A stretch of DNA of 64,000 bases from the NCBI GenBank assembly GCA_050157065.1, contig CP189573.1. The stretch is one strand, 5' to 3'. This DNA comes from Avipropionibacterium sp050157065 (lineage in GTDB: Bacteria > Actinomycetota > Actinomycetes > Propionibacteriales > Propionibacteriaceae). A model generated the notes under the pieces. The model worked only from the letters and a program-made list of their open reading frames with translations, had not been told where the DNA came from and made no database searches. Below, piece after piece: positions 49,768 to 57,678 of this stretch; the first letter of the stretch is position 1; every line of letters begins with the position of its first letter. Both the position numbers and the translations under genes were made by a program.

Positions 49768-50931
49768 TCAGTTGCTGGTGTCCCGCTTCGAGGGACGGGA
49801 ACTCGTGTCGTCCCGACGAGCTCGACGGGCGTGTCGGTCGTCCCCCGGGATCACGCCCGGCACCGGCCGTGGGGTCCGTTCCAGCTCGTCCCGTTCGGCG
49901 CCGCGGACGCCGACCCAGAAGCCCGCTCCCCAGGCCAGGTGCATGATCGCGTACACCATCGGCAACCGGACCCGGGCCGCCGGCGACAGTGGGCGGGGCA
50001 GCAACGAGCCGAGGGTGACGCCGGCCAGGTAGGTCAGCGGAACGAGCAGCCCGAGCTTGGGCCACCTGTCCGCCAGCAGACCCACCAGGCCGACCAGCCC
50101 GCCGATCCCGATCGCCCCCACCGCGGCCGGTGGGGCCAGGTAGCGCAGGCTGGCGGTCTCGGGGTAGCGGCGGATCACTTCGCGGCGCCACTTGCCCGTC
50201 AGGTAGAACTGCCGGAACAACGCGGCGGGGGTGGAGCGTGGGTAGTACGTGACGCGCAGCTTCGGGGAGAACCAGATGGTGCCGCCGGCCTCTCGGAGGC
50301 GGTGGTTCAGCTCCCAGTCCTGGGCCCGCGTCATCGACTCGTCGAACCCGCCGACCGCCCGCAGCGCCTCGGCCCGGAACACCCCGAGGAACACCGTGTC
50401 GGCCTCCCCTTCCGGCGAGTCGGGGTGGTGGAAGGCGGCCCCGCCCAGACCCAGCCGGGTGGTGTAGGCACACGCGGCCGCTTCCTGGAACGGCGTTGTA
50501 CCGCGGGCGTCCATCACCCCGCCGACGTTCACCGCCCCGGTCCGCTCCAGCAGCTCGACCGCGGTCGTCAGGTAGTCGGCGGTGAGCTCCCCGTGACCGT
50601 CGACGCGGACGATGATGTCGTGCGCCGACGCCGCGATCGCGAGGTTGAGGCCGTACGGGGTGCGTCCGACCGGGTTGTCGACGACCCGCACCTGCGGGTG
50701 TGTGGCAGCCAGGTCGGCGGCGAGCTCGGACGTCCGGTCGGTGCTCGGTGCCACCGCGATGATCAACTCGATCTCGCCCGGATATCGCTGTGCCAGCACC
50801 TGTTCCACCGCCCGTACGAGGTGAGGCTCCTCGTTGCGGACCGGCATGATCACGCTGAGGCCCGGCCACTCGGCCCGGCCACCGGCCGCGGGCTCCGTCG
50901 GGCCGGTGGCGGCGTGGCGGGGTTCGGTCAT
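49768..50931 (-). CDS. family 2 glycosyltransferase, ExoA-like
   Basis: About 387 residues. The GT-A domain (about 20-260) has LSVIMPVRNEEPHLVRAVEQ, IIVRVDGHGELT with the metal-binding Asp, and RAQDWELNHRLREAGG near the acceptor base. Three C-terminal membrane helices follow (GAIGIGGLVGLVGLLA; LLVPLTYLAGVTLGSLL; YAIMHLAWGAGFWVGV), and the end is Arg/Asp-rich. This layout matches succinoglycan-type ExoA enzymes. Sugar and acceptor are unknown; the neighbours manC and two LCP genes suggest envelope glycan. CACAAT seven bases before the ATG at 50931 favours that start over the in-frame ATG three codons upstream. Confidence 0.86.
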   Translation of the reverse strand: MTEPRHAATGPTEPAAGGRAEWPGLSVIMPVRNEEPHLVRAVEQVLAQRYPGEIELIIAVAPSTDRTSELAADLAATHPQVRVVDNPVGRTPYGLNLAIAASAHDIIVRVDGHGELTADYLTTAVELLERTGAVNVGGVMDARGTTPFQEAAACAYTTRLGLGGAAFHHPDSPEGEADTVFLGVFRAEALRAVGGFDESMTRAQDWELNHRLREAGGTIWFSPKLRVTYYPRSTPAALFRQFYLTGKWRREVIRRYPETASLRYLAPPAAVGAIGIGGLVGLVGLLADRWPKLGLLVPLTYLAGVTLGSLLPRPLSPAARVRLPMVYAIMHLAWGAGFWVGVRGAERDELERTPRPVPGVIPGDDRHARRARRDDTSSRPSKRDTSN

Positions 50932-50983
50932 GGCGCCCATTGTGCCGGTCGCGGTTGTGGGTCGCGGCCGACGGGGCTCGCCG

Positions 50984-52609
50984 TCATCGGGCCCGACACA
51001 GTGAGCCGAGGTCCTCCACCTGGGTCCGGGCCTCGGTGCTGGCACCACCACTCGGCCGGCCGCCACCGCCGGATCCCTCACCGGACCCGGACGTGGTCGA
51101 GGCGCCCGCCGTCGGACTGGCGGGCGGGCGGCTGGCCGGCGGGGCCGATGGGCCGGTCGATGATGCGGCCGGCGCTGGTGGCCTGGTGTCGGACGGCTCG
51201 GTGTCGGACGGCTCGGTGTCGGACGGCTCGGGGGTCGGCGCGTTGTCCTTCGCCTCCGAGGCGGCGATCTCGTCGGCCACCACCTGACGCATCTTGGCGA
51301 AGTCGGGGCTGCCGGGATAGATCAGCGGCGGCACGAACGACACGCTGCCGATCTTGTGTTCACGTGCCTTGAGCGCCAGGTCGACCAGTGCGCCGGTCTC
51401 CGAACGCGGCACGTCGGTCGCCATGATCTGCTTGCCTGCTTGCGAGATCTGCTGGAACCGGGCCAACACCGTGACCGGGTCCAACTGGTTGAGCATCGCG
51501 TTCATCACGCACTTCTGCCGCTCCATCCGCTCGAAGTCGTTGGAACCCTCACGTGACCGCGCGAACCACAACGCGTCGTGGCCGTCGAGGTGGACGTTCT
51601 CCCCCGGTTCGATCCAGCCGGTGATCGGCGAACTGCCACCGCCGATCGGCACCCGCTTGGTGATGTCGAGGTTGATCCCACCGACAGCATCGATCAAGGA
51701 CTCGAAGCCCTGCAGGTCGACCATCGCGTAGTAGTTGATCTTCAGCCCGGTGAGGTGTTCGACCGCCTCCTTGGTGGCCTGGGCCCCCGGGTCGGCCACC
51801 CCGGGCCACAGCTCGGGGTGTTCGCTGGCCCAGGTGTAGATCCCGTTCAGCATGCAGCCGTGGTCCTCGCAGGTGAACCCGTCCGGGAAGTGCTCGTACA
51901 TCGGACTGGTCTCCGGGAACGGGACGTCCTCCATGTTGCGCGGGAGGCTGAACAGCACCGTACGCCCGGTGTCGGCGTCGATGCTGGCGAGCGTGATCGA
52001 GTCGGGTCGCAACCCGACCCGGTTGGCTCCGGCGTCACCGCCCAACAACAGCACGTTGATCCGACCATGATCAGCCTCGGTCTCGCCGCCCCCGGCGAAG
52101 ACGTGGCCCATCACGTCCTGCTGTGCCGACACCGCGCGGGCGCCTCCGATCGATCCCGACAGCACGGTGATCACCAAGGCCAGCGAGAGCAGCGCGTAGC
52201 CGGGTCGGTGCTGCCGCGCCAGTTCACCCGGCCGACCCAGCCGCCACGCGTCGAGGAACAGGAACGCCCAGCCGACACCGACGACCACCAGGGCCACCTG
52301 GGCGAACGACGACAGCCACCCGGAGGTGAGCACCCGCAGTGCCAGCTCACGCTGGAACACCAGCAGCAGTGCGAGCACCCCGGCCAGCGCCCACAGCAAA
52401 CCCCAGACCCGCAGCGCGATCCGCCCGACCGCGCGGTTGCCGGTGGCCAGTTGCACCGAACCGGGCAGCACCAGCGTCATCCCCAGACAGGTGAGCCCCC
52501 GCCGCAACTTCACCCGGGCCGCCGCGGCCGCCGCTCGGGACGGCCCGGCAGCGGCCCCCGATGGCGTGGTCGGCACCCGGGACGGCTGGGAGCGCGCACG
52601 GTCGGTCAC
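50984..52609 (-). CDS. LCP family protein with four membrane helices
   Basis: About 541 residues. Four N-terminal spans (for example IALRVWGLLWALAGVLALLL and YALLSLALVITVLSGSIGG) replace the single anchor of the other two LCP proteins here. The domain then reads RINVLLLGGDAGANRVGLRP, LFSLPRNMEDVPFP (Arg kept, Asp replaced by Asn in this subtype), and SREGSNDFERMERQKCV. The last 90 residues are Pro/Ser/Thr-rich, with EPSDT repeated three times and a final Cys. The GTG at 52609 is eight bases after AAGG. It is divergent from another LCP gene. Confidence 0.88.
   Translation of the reverse strand: MTDRARSQPSRVPTTPSGAAAGPSRAAAAAARVKLRRGLTCLGMTLVLPGSVQLATGNRAVGRIALRVWGLLWALAGVLALLLVFQRELALRVLTSGWLSSFAQVALVVVGVGWAFLFLDAWRLGRPGELARQHRPGYALLSLALVITVLSGSIGGARAVSAQQDVMGHVFAGGGETEADHGRINVLLLGGDAGANRVGLRPDSITLASIDADTGRTVLFSLPRNMEDVPFPETSPMYEHFPDGFTCEDHGCMLNGIYTWASEHPELWPGVADPGAQATKEAVEHLTGLKINYYAMVDLQGFESLIDAVGGINLDITKRVPIGGGSSPITGWIEPGENVHLDGHDALWFARSREGSNDFERMERQKCVMNAMLNQLDPVTVLARFQQISQAGKQIMATDVPRSETGALVDLALKAREHKIGSVSFVPPLIYPGSPDFAKMRQVVADEIAASEAKDNAPTPEPSDTEPSDTEPSDTRPPAPAASSTGPSAPPASRPPASPTAGASTTSGSGEGSGGGGRPSGGASTEARTQVEDLGSLCRAR
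51186..51230. repeat. three 15-bp tandem repeats inside an LCP gene
   Basis: GTGTCGGACGGCTCG occurs three times in a row (51186, 51201, 51216), encoding EPSDT repeats on the minus strand in the disordered tail. Copy number may vary between strains without a frame change. Confidence 0.9.
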
Positions 52610-52817
52610 GATGGGCCTTTCGAACGAAGACGGGGAAGATGCCGGCGACCCAGGCCGTGGCCACCGGACGTACGCCAGTATGGGCAGCGCCGGGGCGTCA
52701 CCGCATCCCGCCACGCCGCCGGGTGCTGACACGGTCGCCGATCGCCCCCGGACCGATGGATGCCGAGGACCGAGGACGGGACGGGGTTCGGCCACGACGC
52801 CGCTGGGCCCTGCTCGC

Positions 52818-52823
52818 TACATT
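52818..52823 (+). promoter_or_regulatory. leaderless -10 box for the LCP gene at 52831
   Basis: TACATT is seven bases before the ATG, with no ribosome site. Confidence 0.5.
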
Positions 52824-52830
52824 GGGCCAC

Positions 52831-54033
52831 ATGGCAGGCCGTGACGACGATCTCGACTGGTTGTACCGCAAGGAGCGGTCACAACCGGCGCAGCCCGAGG
52901 GAACCCGGGTGTTCTCCCCCGAGGAGCTGGCCGAGTTGCGGCGTCAGTCGGAGGAGTCTGGCCAACGTGGCACCCGGGCCCAACAGGCCCACGCCGCGCA
53001 GCAGGAGCAGCGCCGGGTGAAGCCGGCGCCGGCACCACCACCTCAGCCCCCGCCGAAGCGTCCCCGACGCCGTGGCAGCGGGGTGCGCCGGTTCTTCGGC
53101 GGGTTCGTGTTGGTGCTCGCCGCCCTCATCGCGTACCTGCTGATCGTCCCGCTGATCGCGTGGAGCTCGGTCGAACACGCCGACGATCAACCGCCGGGCG
53201 AGCGCCCCGGTGAGCAACCCGGCCGGACGTACCTGTTGGTCGGTTCGGATTCGCGCGAGGGCCTGAGCGAGGAGGAGCGCAAGAAGCTCGGCACCGGTGA
53301 CGCCGAGGGACAACGGACCGATACGATCATGGTCCTGTTCGTCCCGCCCGGCGGCAAGCCAGCCCTGATCTCGATCCCCCGCGACTCCTACGTCGCCATT
53401 CCCGGTCACGGTCAGAACAAGATCAACGCCGCGTACGCCTTCGGCGGGCCCGAGCTACTCACCCAGACCGTCGAACAGGCCACCGGCCTGCGGATCGACC
53501 ACTACATGGAGATCGGCTTCGGCGGCTTCGTCAACGTGATCGACGCCGTCAACGGGATCGAGATGTGCGTCCCGCGCGACATCAAGGACGAGAAGTCCCA
53601 CCTGGACGTGAAGAAGGGCTGCCAGACGATGGACGGCGTGACCGCGCTGGCCTACGTCCGGATGCGGTACGCCGACCCAGAAGGTGATCTTGGTCGAGTC
53701 AAGCGGCAGCGTGAGATGGTCGCCGCGGTGGCCGACAAGGTTGCTTCCCCGATGAACGTGATCAACCCGGTGCGCTACTGGAACCTCAACCACGCCGTCG
53801 CCGATTCCGTCCGACTCGGTGAGACGACCACCATGCTCGACCTCGTCCCGATGGGGCTGGCGGTGCCGAAGTTGACCGGCCCGGACGCACTCACCCTGAC
53901 CGTGCCGATCGCGGGCAACGTCAGCACCAACGCCGGGGACGCCTTGGCCTGGGACGAGGAGAAGTGCGCCGACATGTTCGGCACCATCGCCCGCGGCAGT
54001 ACCGAGGGCCTGGAACAGTACGCCAAGCCGTGA
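52831..54033 (+). CDS. LytR-CpsA-Psr (LCP) family protein
   Basis: About 400 residues. A cytoplasmic N-terminus (DDDLDWLYRKERSQ; later QPPPKRPRRRG) is followed by one membrane helix (FFGGFVLVLAALIAYLLIVP). The outer domain has TYLLVGSDSREGLSEEE, the arginine motif SIPRDSYVAIPGHGQ, NKINAAYAFGGPELL and RYADPEGDLGRVKRQREMV, so the pyrophosphate-binding set is complete. It resembles the LCP at 28131 more than the neighbour at 50984. A leaderless ATG is used; an upstream open frame from 52561 is antisense to the other LCP gene and rejected. Confidence 0.92.
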   Translation: MAGRDDDLDWLYRKERSQPAQPEGTRVFSPEELAELRRQSEESGQRGTRAQQAHAAQQEQRRVKPAPAPPPQPPPKRPRRRGSGVRRFFGGFVLVLAALIAYLLIVPLIAWSSVEHADDQPPGERPGEQPGRTYLLVGSDSREGLSEEERKKLGTGDAEGQRTDTIMVLFVPPGGKPALISIPRDSYVAIPGHGQNKINAAYAFGGPELLTQTVEQATGLRIDHYMEIGFGGFVNVIDAVNGIEMCVPRDIKDEKSHLDVKKGCQTMDGVTALAYVRMRYADPEGDLGRVKRQREMVAAVADKVASPMNVINPVRYWNLNHAVADSVRLGETTTMLDLVPMGLAVPKLTGPDALTLTVPIAGNVSTNAGDALAWDEEKCADMFGTIARGSTEGLEQYAKP

Positions 54034-54080
54034 TCCGGCCCGTCGCCGTCGCCAGCCGGGCAACTGGCCCGTCCCGTGGA

Positions 54081-54086
54081 TAACAT
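54081..54086 (+). promoter_or_regulatory. -10 box upstream of the five-gene cassette
   Basis: TAACAT lies 30 bases before the ATG at 54117, giving a short leader that contains the GAGGAG ribosome site. No convincing -35 box is visible. Confidence 0.4.
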
Positions 54087-54116
54087 CGCTGCTGGTACCG
54101 ATGTTTGAGGAGAGCA

Positions 54117-54449
54117 ATGTCGAGCGGTAGCTTCCAGGTCAACACGAGCGCACTACAGCAGTACGTCAAGGGTCCGGTGGAGGGGCACCTGTCCGCCACC
54201 CGGCAAGGCGCTGCCAGCATGGCGCAGGCCACGGATTCGCGCAGTGAACTGCCCGAGGTCCTCAGTGAGGTCTCGGCCAAGATCGACAGCTCGTTGGCCG
54301 AGCTGAGCCGGGCGATGGACGACGTGCTGCGCAGCATCGAGGGCCACGGGGCCAAGGTCGAGATGGCCGCCCTACTGTACGAGCGGACCGAGCAGTCCAA
54401 CGAGACACAGACCCAAGCGGTCCAGACCGACCTGGCCGGAGGCGTCTGA
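54117..54449 (+). CDS. small helical protein, EspC/WXG100-like
   Basis: About 110 residues, almost entirely helical, no signal or membrane span. FQVNTSALQQYVKGPVEGHL opens a long helix, followed by ELPEVLSEVSAKIDSSLAEL and MDDVLRSIEGHGAKVEMAAL. Size and the opening pattern resemble EspC-type and WXG100-type type VII secretion substrates, but there is no WxG motif, so the assignment is structural resemblance only. GGAG precedes the ATG by five bases. The next gene begins two bases after its stop, so they are co-translated. Confidence 0.6.
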   Translation: MSSGSFQVNTSALQQYVKGPVEGHLSATRQGAASMAQATDSRSELPEVLSEVSAKIDSSLAELSRAMDDVLRSIEGHGAKVEMAALLYERTEQSNETQTQAVQTDLAGGV

Positions 54450-54450
54450 C

Positions 54451-55128
54451 ATGGGTGCGGTACAGGAATCCGGCATCATCGGCATCCTCGAAGCCATCGA
54501 CAAGGCGTTGTCGGTGTTCGGTCTCAGCAACCCGCTGTACGACGCGGTGATGCAGGCTGACTACGACCAGGCACCCAGTGAACGGCAGTTGCAGGCGGCA
54601 CAGCAGGGCAGCTCGATCGCCGAGGCGTCCCTGCAGCAGTACCGCGGCTCCGAGGTGAGCCAGGCCGACTGGGTGGGCGAGGCGCGGAAGGGGATGGACA
54701 AGGACAAGGAGTGCAACCTCACCTTCGAGGAGACTCTTCTCGACTGCTACCTGGCCCTGATCGAGATCGTGCTGCAGGTGCTGGACTACCTGATCGACCT
54801 GTTGCGGATCATCATCGCGATCGTCGTCGCGGTGTGCACGGCCATCGTTGCCATTGCGGCGGCCGCCGTGGCACTCTCGGTGATCACCGCCGGTGGCAGC
54901 CTCGCGGCCGGCTTCGCCGCGGCCGGCGCCGCCATCGGCGCCGGGGTGCTGGGAACCATCGGCACCATCGCAGCCCTGGGGGCGGTGGCCAGCGCCGTGC
55001 TGTGGTTGTTGAACATGCTCGTCGAGGCATTGCACGAGGCCACCTACAACGCCCGCCAGGACGGCTGCCTCAGCGGCAAGCCGGCCCTGCCGGACTGGGA
55101 TCCCGAGATTCCCGCCCTGCCGTCCTGA
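54451..55128 (+). CDS. WXG-motif protein with glycine-zipper membrane domain
   Basis: About 225 residues, no named family recognised. The N-terminal half is helical and contains QADWVGEARKG, a WxGxA motif at about residues 74-78 as in type VII substrates. Residues 100-190 are hydrophobic: two helices (LIEIVLQVLDYLIDLLRIII; IVVAVCTAIVAIAAAAVALS) then a Gly/Ala stretch GFAAAGAAIGAGVLGTIGTI with a GxxxG spacing like glycine-zipper pores. The C-terminus ends PALPDWDPEIPALPS. It could be a membrane-active effector or a secreted structural protein. After the TGA the frame stays open for a further 34 codons. Confidence 0.6.
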   Translation: MGAVQESGIIGILEAIDKALSVFGLSNPLYDAVMQADYDQAPSERQLQAAQQGSSIAEASLQQYRGSEVSQADWVGEARKGMDKDKECNLTFEETLLDCYLALIEIVLQVLDYLIDLLRIIIAIVVAVCTAIVAIAAAAVALSVITAGGSLAAGFAAAGAAIGAGVLGTIGTIAALGAVASAVLWLLNMLVEALHEATYNARQDGCLSGKPALPDWDPEIPALPS

Positions 55129-55134
55129 TCGCGC

Positions 55135-55197
55135 CCCGTCGAGCCCGTCAGCACACCCGTCGAGCTCGTCAGCAAGCCCGTCAAGCCTGTCGAGGCG
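55135..55197. repeat. three 21-bp tandem repeats after the membrane-effector gene
   Basis: Imperfect 21-base units start at 55135, 55156 and 55177 with the pattern CCCGTCNAGCNNGTCNGC. They keep the reading frame of the preceding gene and would encode PVEPVST, PVELVSK and PVKPVEA. They lie between that gene's stop and the YbaB-like gene. Confidence 0.8.
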
Positions 55198-55245
55198 CCC
55201 TCGACAACGCACGCCCACACCGAGCCACTGTGAAAGAATGACGAC

Positions 55246-55686
55246 ATGACGAGTTCTGCCGGAGAAGAGGCCCGAGCGGCCAGTGAGTCGGAGGCGGCTC
55301 GCAAGCTCGCCGAGATCCAGGCCGCCGTGGCAGCCGCCCCGAACACGGTCCTCACCAGTGAGGACAAGGAGGTCGAGGTCGAGCTCACCGCCGAACTGGT
55401 CGTCACGCGGGTGACCCTGCGCGCCACGGCGACACGGGACCGGCAGAAGCTCGAGGACAGCCTGGTCCAGGTGTTCACCGATGCAATTCGGCAGGCCCAG
55501 GAGAGCAATCCGGCCCAGCAGATGGCCAAGGACGCCATGGGCGGCGACATGGCCACCTTCCAGAAGACGATGTCCGAGATCCAGGGGGAGATGGAGGCCA
55601 AGAGCCAGGCCGCCCGCGCCCACTTCGACGAGATGGGTCGGCGGCTGCAGGCCATCCGGCAGCAGCAGCGCCCGCCACGGTCCTGA
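55246..55686 (+). CDS. YbaB/EbfC-like protein
   Basis: About 146 residues. NTVLTSEDKEVEVELTAELV and VTRVTLRATATRD resemble the central sheet of YbaB nucleoid-associated proteins, flanked by an N-terminal helix and long C-terminal helices (TFQKTMSEIQGEMEAKSQAA). In mycobacterial ESX-1 clusters EspL is a YbaB-like protein, which supports a type VII context. AAGAAT lies six bases before the ATG. It is followed five bases later by the first PH-like gene. Confidence 0.7.
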   Translation: MTSSAGEEARAASESEAARKLAEIQAAVAAAPNTVLTSEDKEVEVELTAELVVTRVTLRATATRDRQKLEDSLVQVFTDAIRQAQESNPAQQMAKDAMGGDMATFQKTMSEIQGEMEAKSQAARAHFDEMGRRLQAIRQQQRPPRS

Positions 55687-55691
55687 CCACC

Positions 55692-56114
55692 GTGGCCCCC
55701 CTGCGTGACATTCGCATCCTGCCGGTCCGGCTGGTCGCCGCAGCGGGTGTCGCCTTCATCGGCCTGCTGATGATCAACTTCGCGATCCGGGAGGCCGACG
55801 CGACGATCTGGATCGCTGCCGCCGTCCTGATGTTCGCGATCGCCGTCGCCCAGGTGGTCGCCGCGCGGCAGGTGGTCGAAGCGGATGCCGAAGGCATCCG
55901 TACCCACCAGCTCGGAAATTCATGGCAGCTGGCGTGGGGCGACATCGAGACCTTGCAGGTGAGACCGGCGATGGTGCGGTGCCGTACGGCCAGCGGGCTG
56001 TGGCGGATCTGTCGCCCCCGGAACGCGGTCGTGGACCAGCTGCTCACGATGGCCGACGACCGGGTCGTTGTTCAGGACCTGCGCCTGCCCGACCGCCCGG
56101 CAGGTAACCCGTGA
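55692..56114 (+). CDS. small membrane protein with PH-like domain
   Basis: About 140 residues. Two N-terminal spans (LVAAAGVAFIGLLMINFAI; TIWIAAAVLMFAIAVAQVV) are followed by a soluble region with EADAEGIRTHQLGNSWQLAW and DIETLQVRPAMVRC, the pattern of bacterial PH-like domains. The GTG start at 55692 is taken from its tight spacing. Its stop overlaps the next start as GTGA. It could be an immunity or membrane-organising partner. Confidence 0.7.
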   Translation: MAPLRDIRILPVRLVAAAGVAFIGLLMINFAIREADATIWIAAAVLMFAIAVAQVVAARQVVEADAEGIRTHQLGNSWQLAWGDIETLQVRPAMVRCRTASGLWRICRPRNAVVDQLLTMADDRVVVQDLRLPDRPAGNP

Positions 56115-56545
56115 GGTTCGACCACACCGACCGTCGGGCCAGGTTCACGGCCTTCCTCGCGGGCGGTGCCGCCGTCCTGTGCCTCCTCTCGATCGCGCTG
56201 TCGGTCGCGGGCGTGTCGTCGCCGATGTCACCGCTGCTGGCGGTCCCGGCCGCGGTGGTGCTGGGTGCGCTGGCCGTGGTGTCGGCGCTCACGATGAACG
56301 TGGGCGTCTCGATCAACGAGTCCGGCGTCACTCGCTCGGTTCCGTTGCTGGGTTGGCAGTTGCGATGGGACGAGATCACCGCGATGGCAATCGTGCAGCT
56401 CGGTGAGGAACAGGAGCTACGGGTCTGGGCCGGCACCGACCCACGGCCCAAGCTCGTCATGATCAACGCCGAGCAGGCCGCCTGGCTGCGCGAGCACCAG
56501 CCTGCGCCGCTGGCCCGGAAGAACGGTCCGGACGAACTGCGCTGA
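56111..56545 (+). CDS. second small membrane protein with PH-like domain
   Basis: About 144 residues, same layout as the preceding gene: two spans (TAFLAGGAAVLCLLSIALSV; LAVPAAVVLGALAVVSALTM) and then SINESGVTRSVPLLGWQLRW with DEITAMAIVQLGEEQELRV. It overlaps its neighbour's stop by four bases, so the two are made together and may form a complex. It is convergent with the dehydrogenase gene. Confidence 0.7.
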   Translation: MRFDHTDRRARFTAFLAGGAAVLCLLSIALSVAGVSSPMSPLLAVPAAVVLGALAVVSALTMNVGVSINESGVTRSVPLLGWQLRWDEITAMAIVQLGEEQELRVWAGTDPRPKLVMINAEQAAWLREHQPAPLARKNGPDELR

Positions 56546-56564
56546 TCGGTTCCGAGGGGCTCGG

Positions 56565-57578
56565 TCAGGCTACGCGCTCCAGGTCTGCCTGCACGACCTG
56601 ATGGTGCAGGGGCGCGCCTCGGCCGTACCGACAGATCTCGTCGATCATCAGTGCACCGAGCCGGTGGACCTCCGACCCGAGGGCGCCCGCCACGTGCGGG
56701 GTGACCTGCACGTTCGGCAGCGTGAACAGGACCGAGTCGGCCGGTAGCGGCTCCGGGTCGGTGACGTCGAGCACAGCCCAGATCCTGCCGGACAGCAGTT
56801 CTGCGGTGAGGGCCGCCGTGTCGAGCAGACTCGGCCGTGCCGTGTTGATCAAGGTCGCACCGTCGCGCATCAGGGCCAGCTCGGCCGCCCCGACCAGTCC
56901 CCGGGTGCTCGGCAGTGCGGGCGCGTGCACCGAGACGATGTCGGAACGGCGCATCAACTCCGAGAGCCCGACGAGCTCGACCTGATGACGCCGCGCATCC
57001 TGCGCGGTGGCGTACGGATCGTGCACCAGCACGGTGTGGTCGAACATCCGCATCAGGTCGGCGACGCGTCGCCCGACCCGGGACAGACCAATCAGGCCGA
57101 CGGTCTTGTCGAGGTTCGAACTGGTCGGGTGTTGCCGGTGCACCTCGCCCTTGTCACCCCCGGACTCGCGGTACATCCCTGCCATCGACCGGACCTGCTT
57201 GCCGGCGTACAGGATCGAGGCCAGGGTGAACTCCGCGACCGGGATGGCATTGGCATCGGCAGCCGAGCACACGACCAGCTCGCGGTCCCAGACCGCCGGG
57301 GTCACCACGGCACGGACCGAACCGGCCGCGTGGAACACCGCGCGCAGGTGTGGCGCCTGTGCGAGCACCTGCTCGGTCAGCAGGTCACTCCCCCAGCCGG
57401 TGACGACGATCTCGGCGTCATGGAGGGCACCGCGCCCCTCGTCGGAGTCGAAGGCCGAGATCACGGCCGGCCCGGGTGCCGCCGTGATCCGCGCCAGTTC
57501 AGCCGACGACCCGGCGGTGAACAACCGAGCGCGGGTGTGCGGTGGCAGGCACATCACGGCACGGGGCAGGGTCGTCAT
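56565..57578 (-). CDS. D-isomer specific 2-hydroxyacid dehydrogenase
   Basis: About 337 residues, NAD(P)-dependent reduction or oxidation of a 2-keto/2-hydroxy acid. The Rossmann loop is VGLIGLSRVGRRVADLM, catalytic Arg is in NTARPSLLD (family NTARGxxVD; the Gly is Pro), Glu in DVTDPEPLP and His in VTPHVAGA. The long N-terminal domain and the setting suggest a sugar-acid or glycan-pathway role. GGAGG lies eight bases before the ATG. It is transcribed in the same direction as the regulator that follows it upstream, so they may form an operon. Confidence 0.85.
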   Translation of the reverse strand: MTTLPRAVMCLPPHTRARLFTAGSSAELARITAAPGPAVISAFDSDEGRGALHDAEIVVTGWGSDLLTEQVLAQAPHLRAVFHAAGSVRAVVTPAVWDRELVVCSAADANAIPVAEFTLASILYAGKQVRSMAGMYRESGGDKGEVHRQHPTSSNLDKTVGLIGLSRVGRRVADLMRMFDHTVLVHDPYATAQDARRHQVELVGLSELMRRSDIVSVHAPALPSTRGLVGAAELALMRDGATLINTARPSLLDTAALTAELLSGRIWAVLDVTDPEPLPADSVLFTLPNVQVTPHVAGALGSEVHRLGALMIDEICRYGRGAPLHHQVVQADLERVA

Positions 57579-57678
57579 CGAGGCATCCTCCAACAGGTGG
57601 GTGCGGCCATGCTGACACAGGCGTGAATCACCCTGCAACCTTTCGAGCGCAGTGACCCGATGGGAGTGACGGTGACCG

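Noticed and set aside
51920..51945. Loss of the LCP catalytic Asp (PRN instead of PRD)
   Set aside because: SLPRNxxxVPFP is, to my recollection, a regular variant of one actinobacterial LCP subgroup, so it is not treated as a defect.
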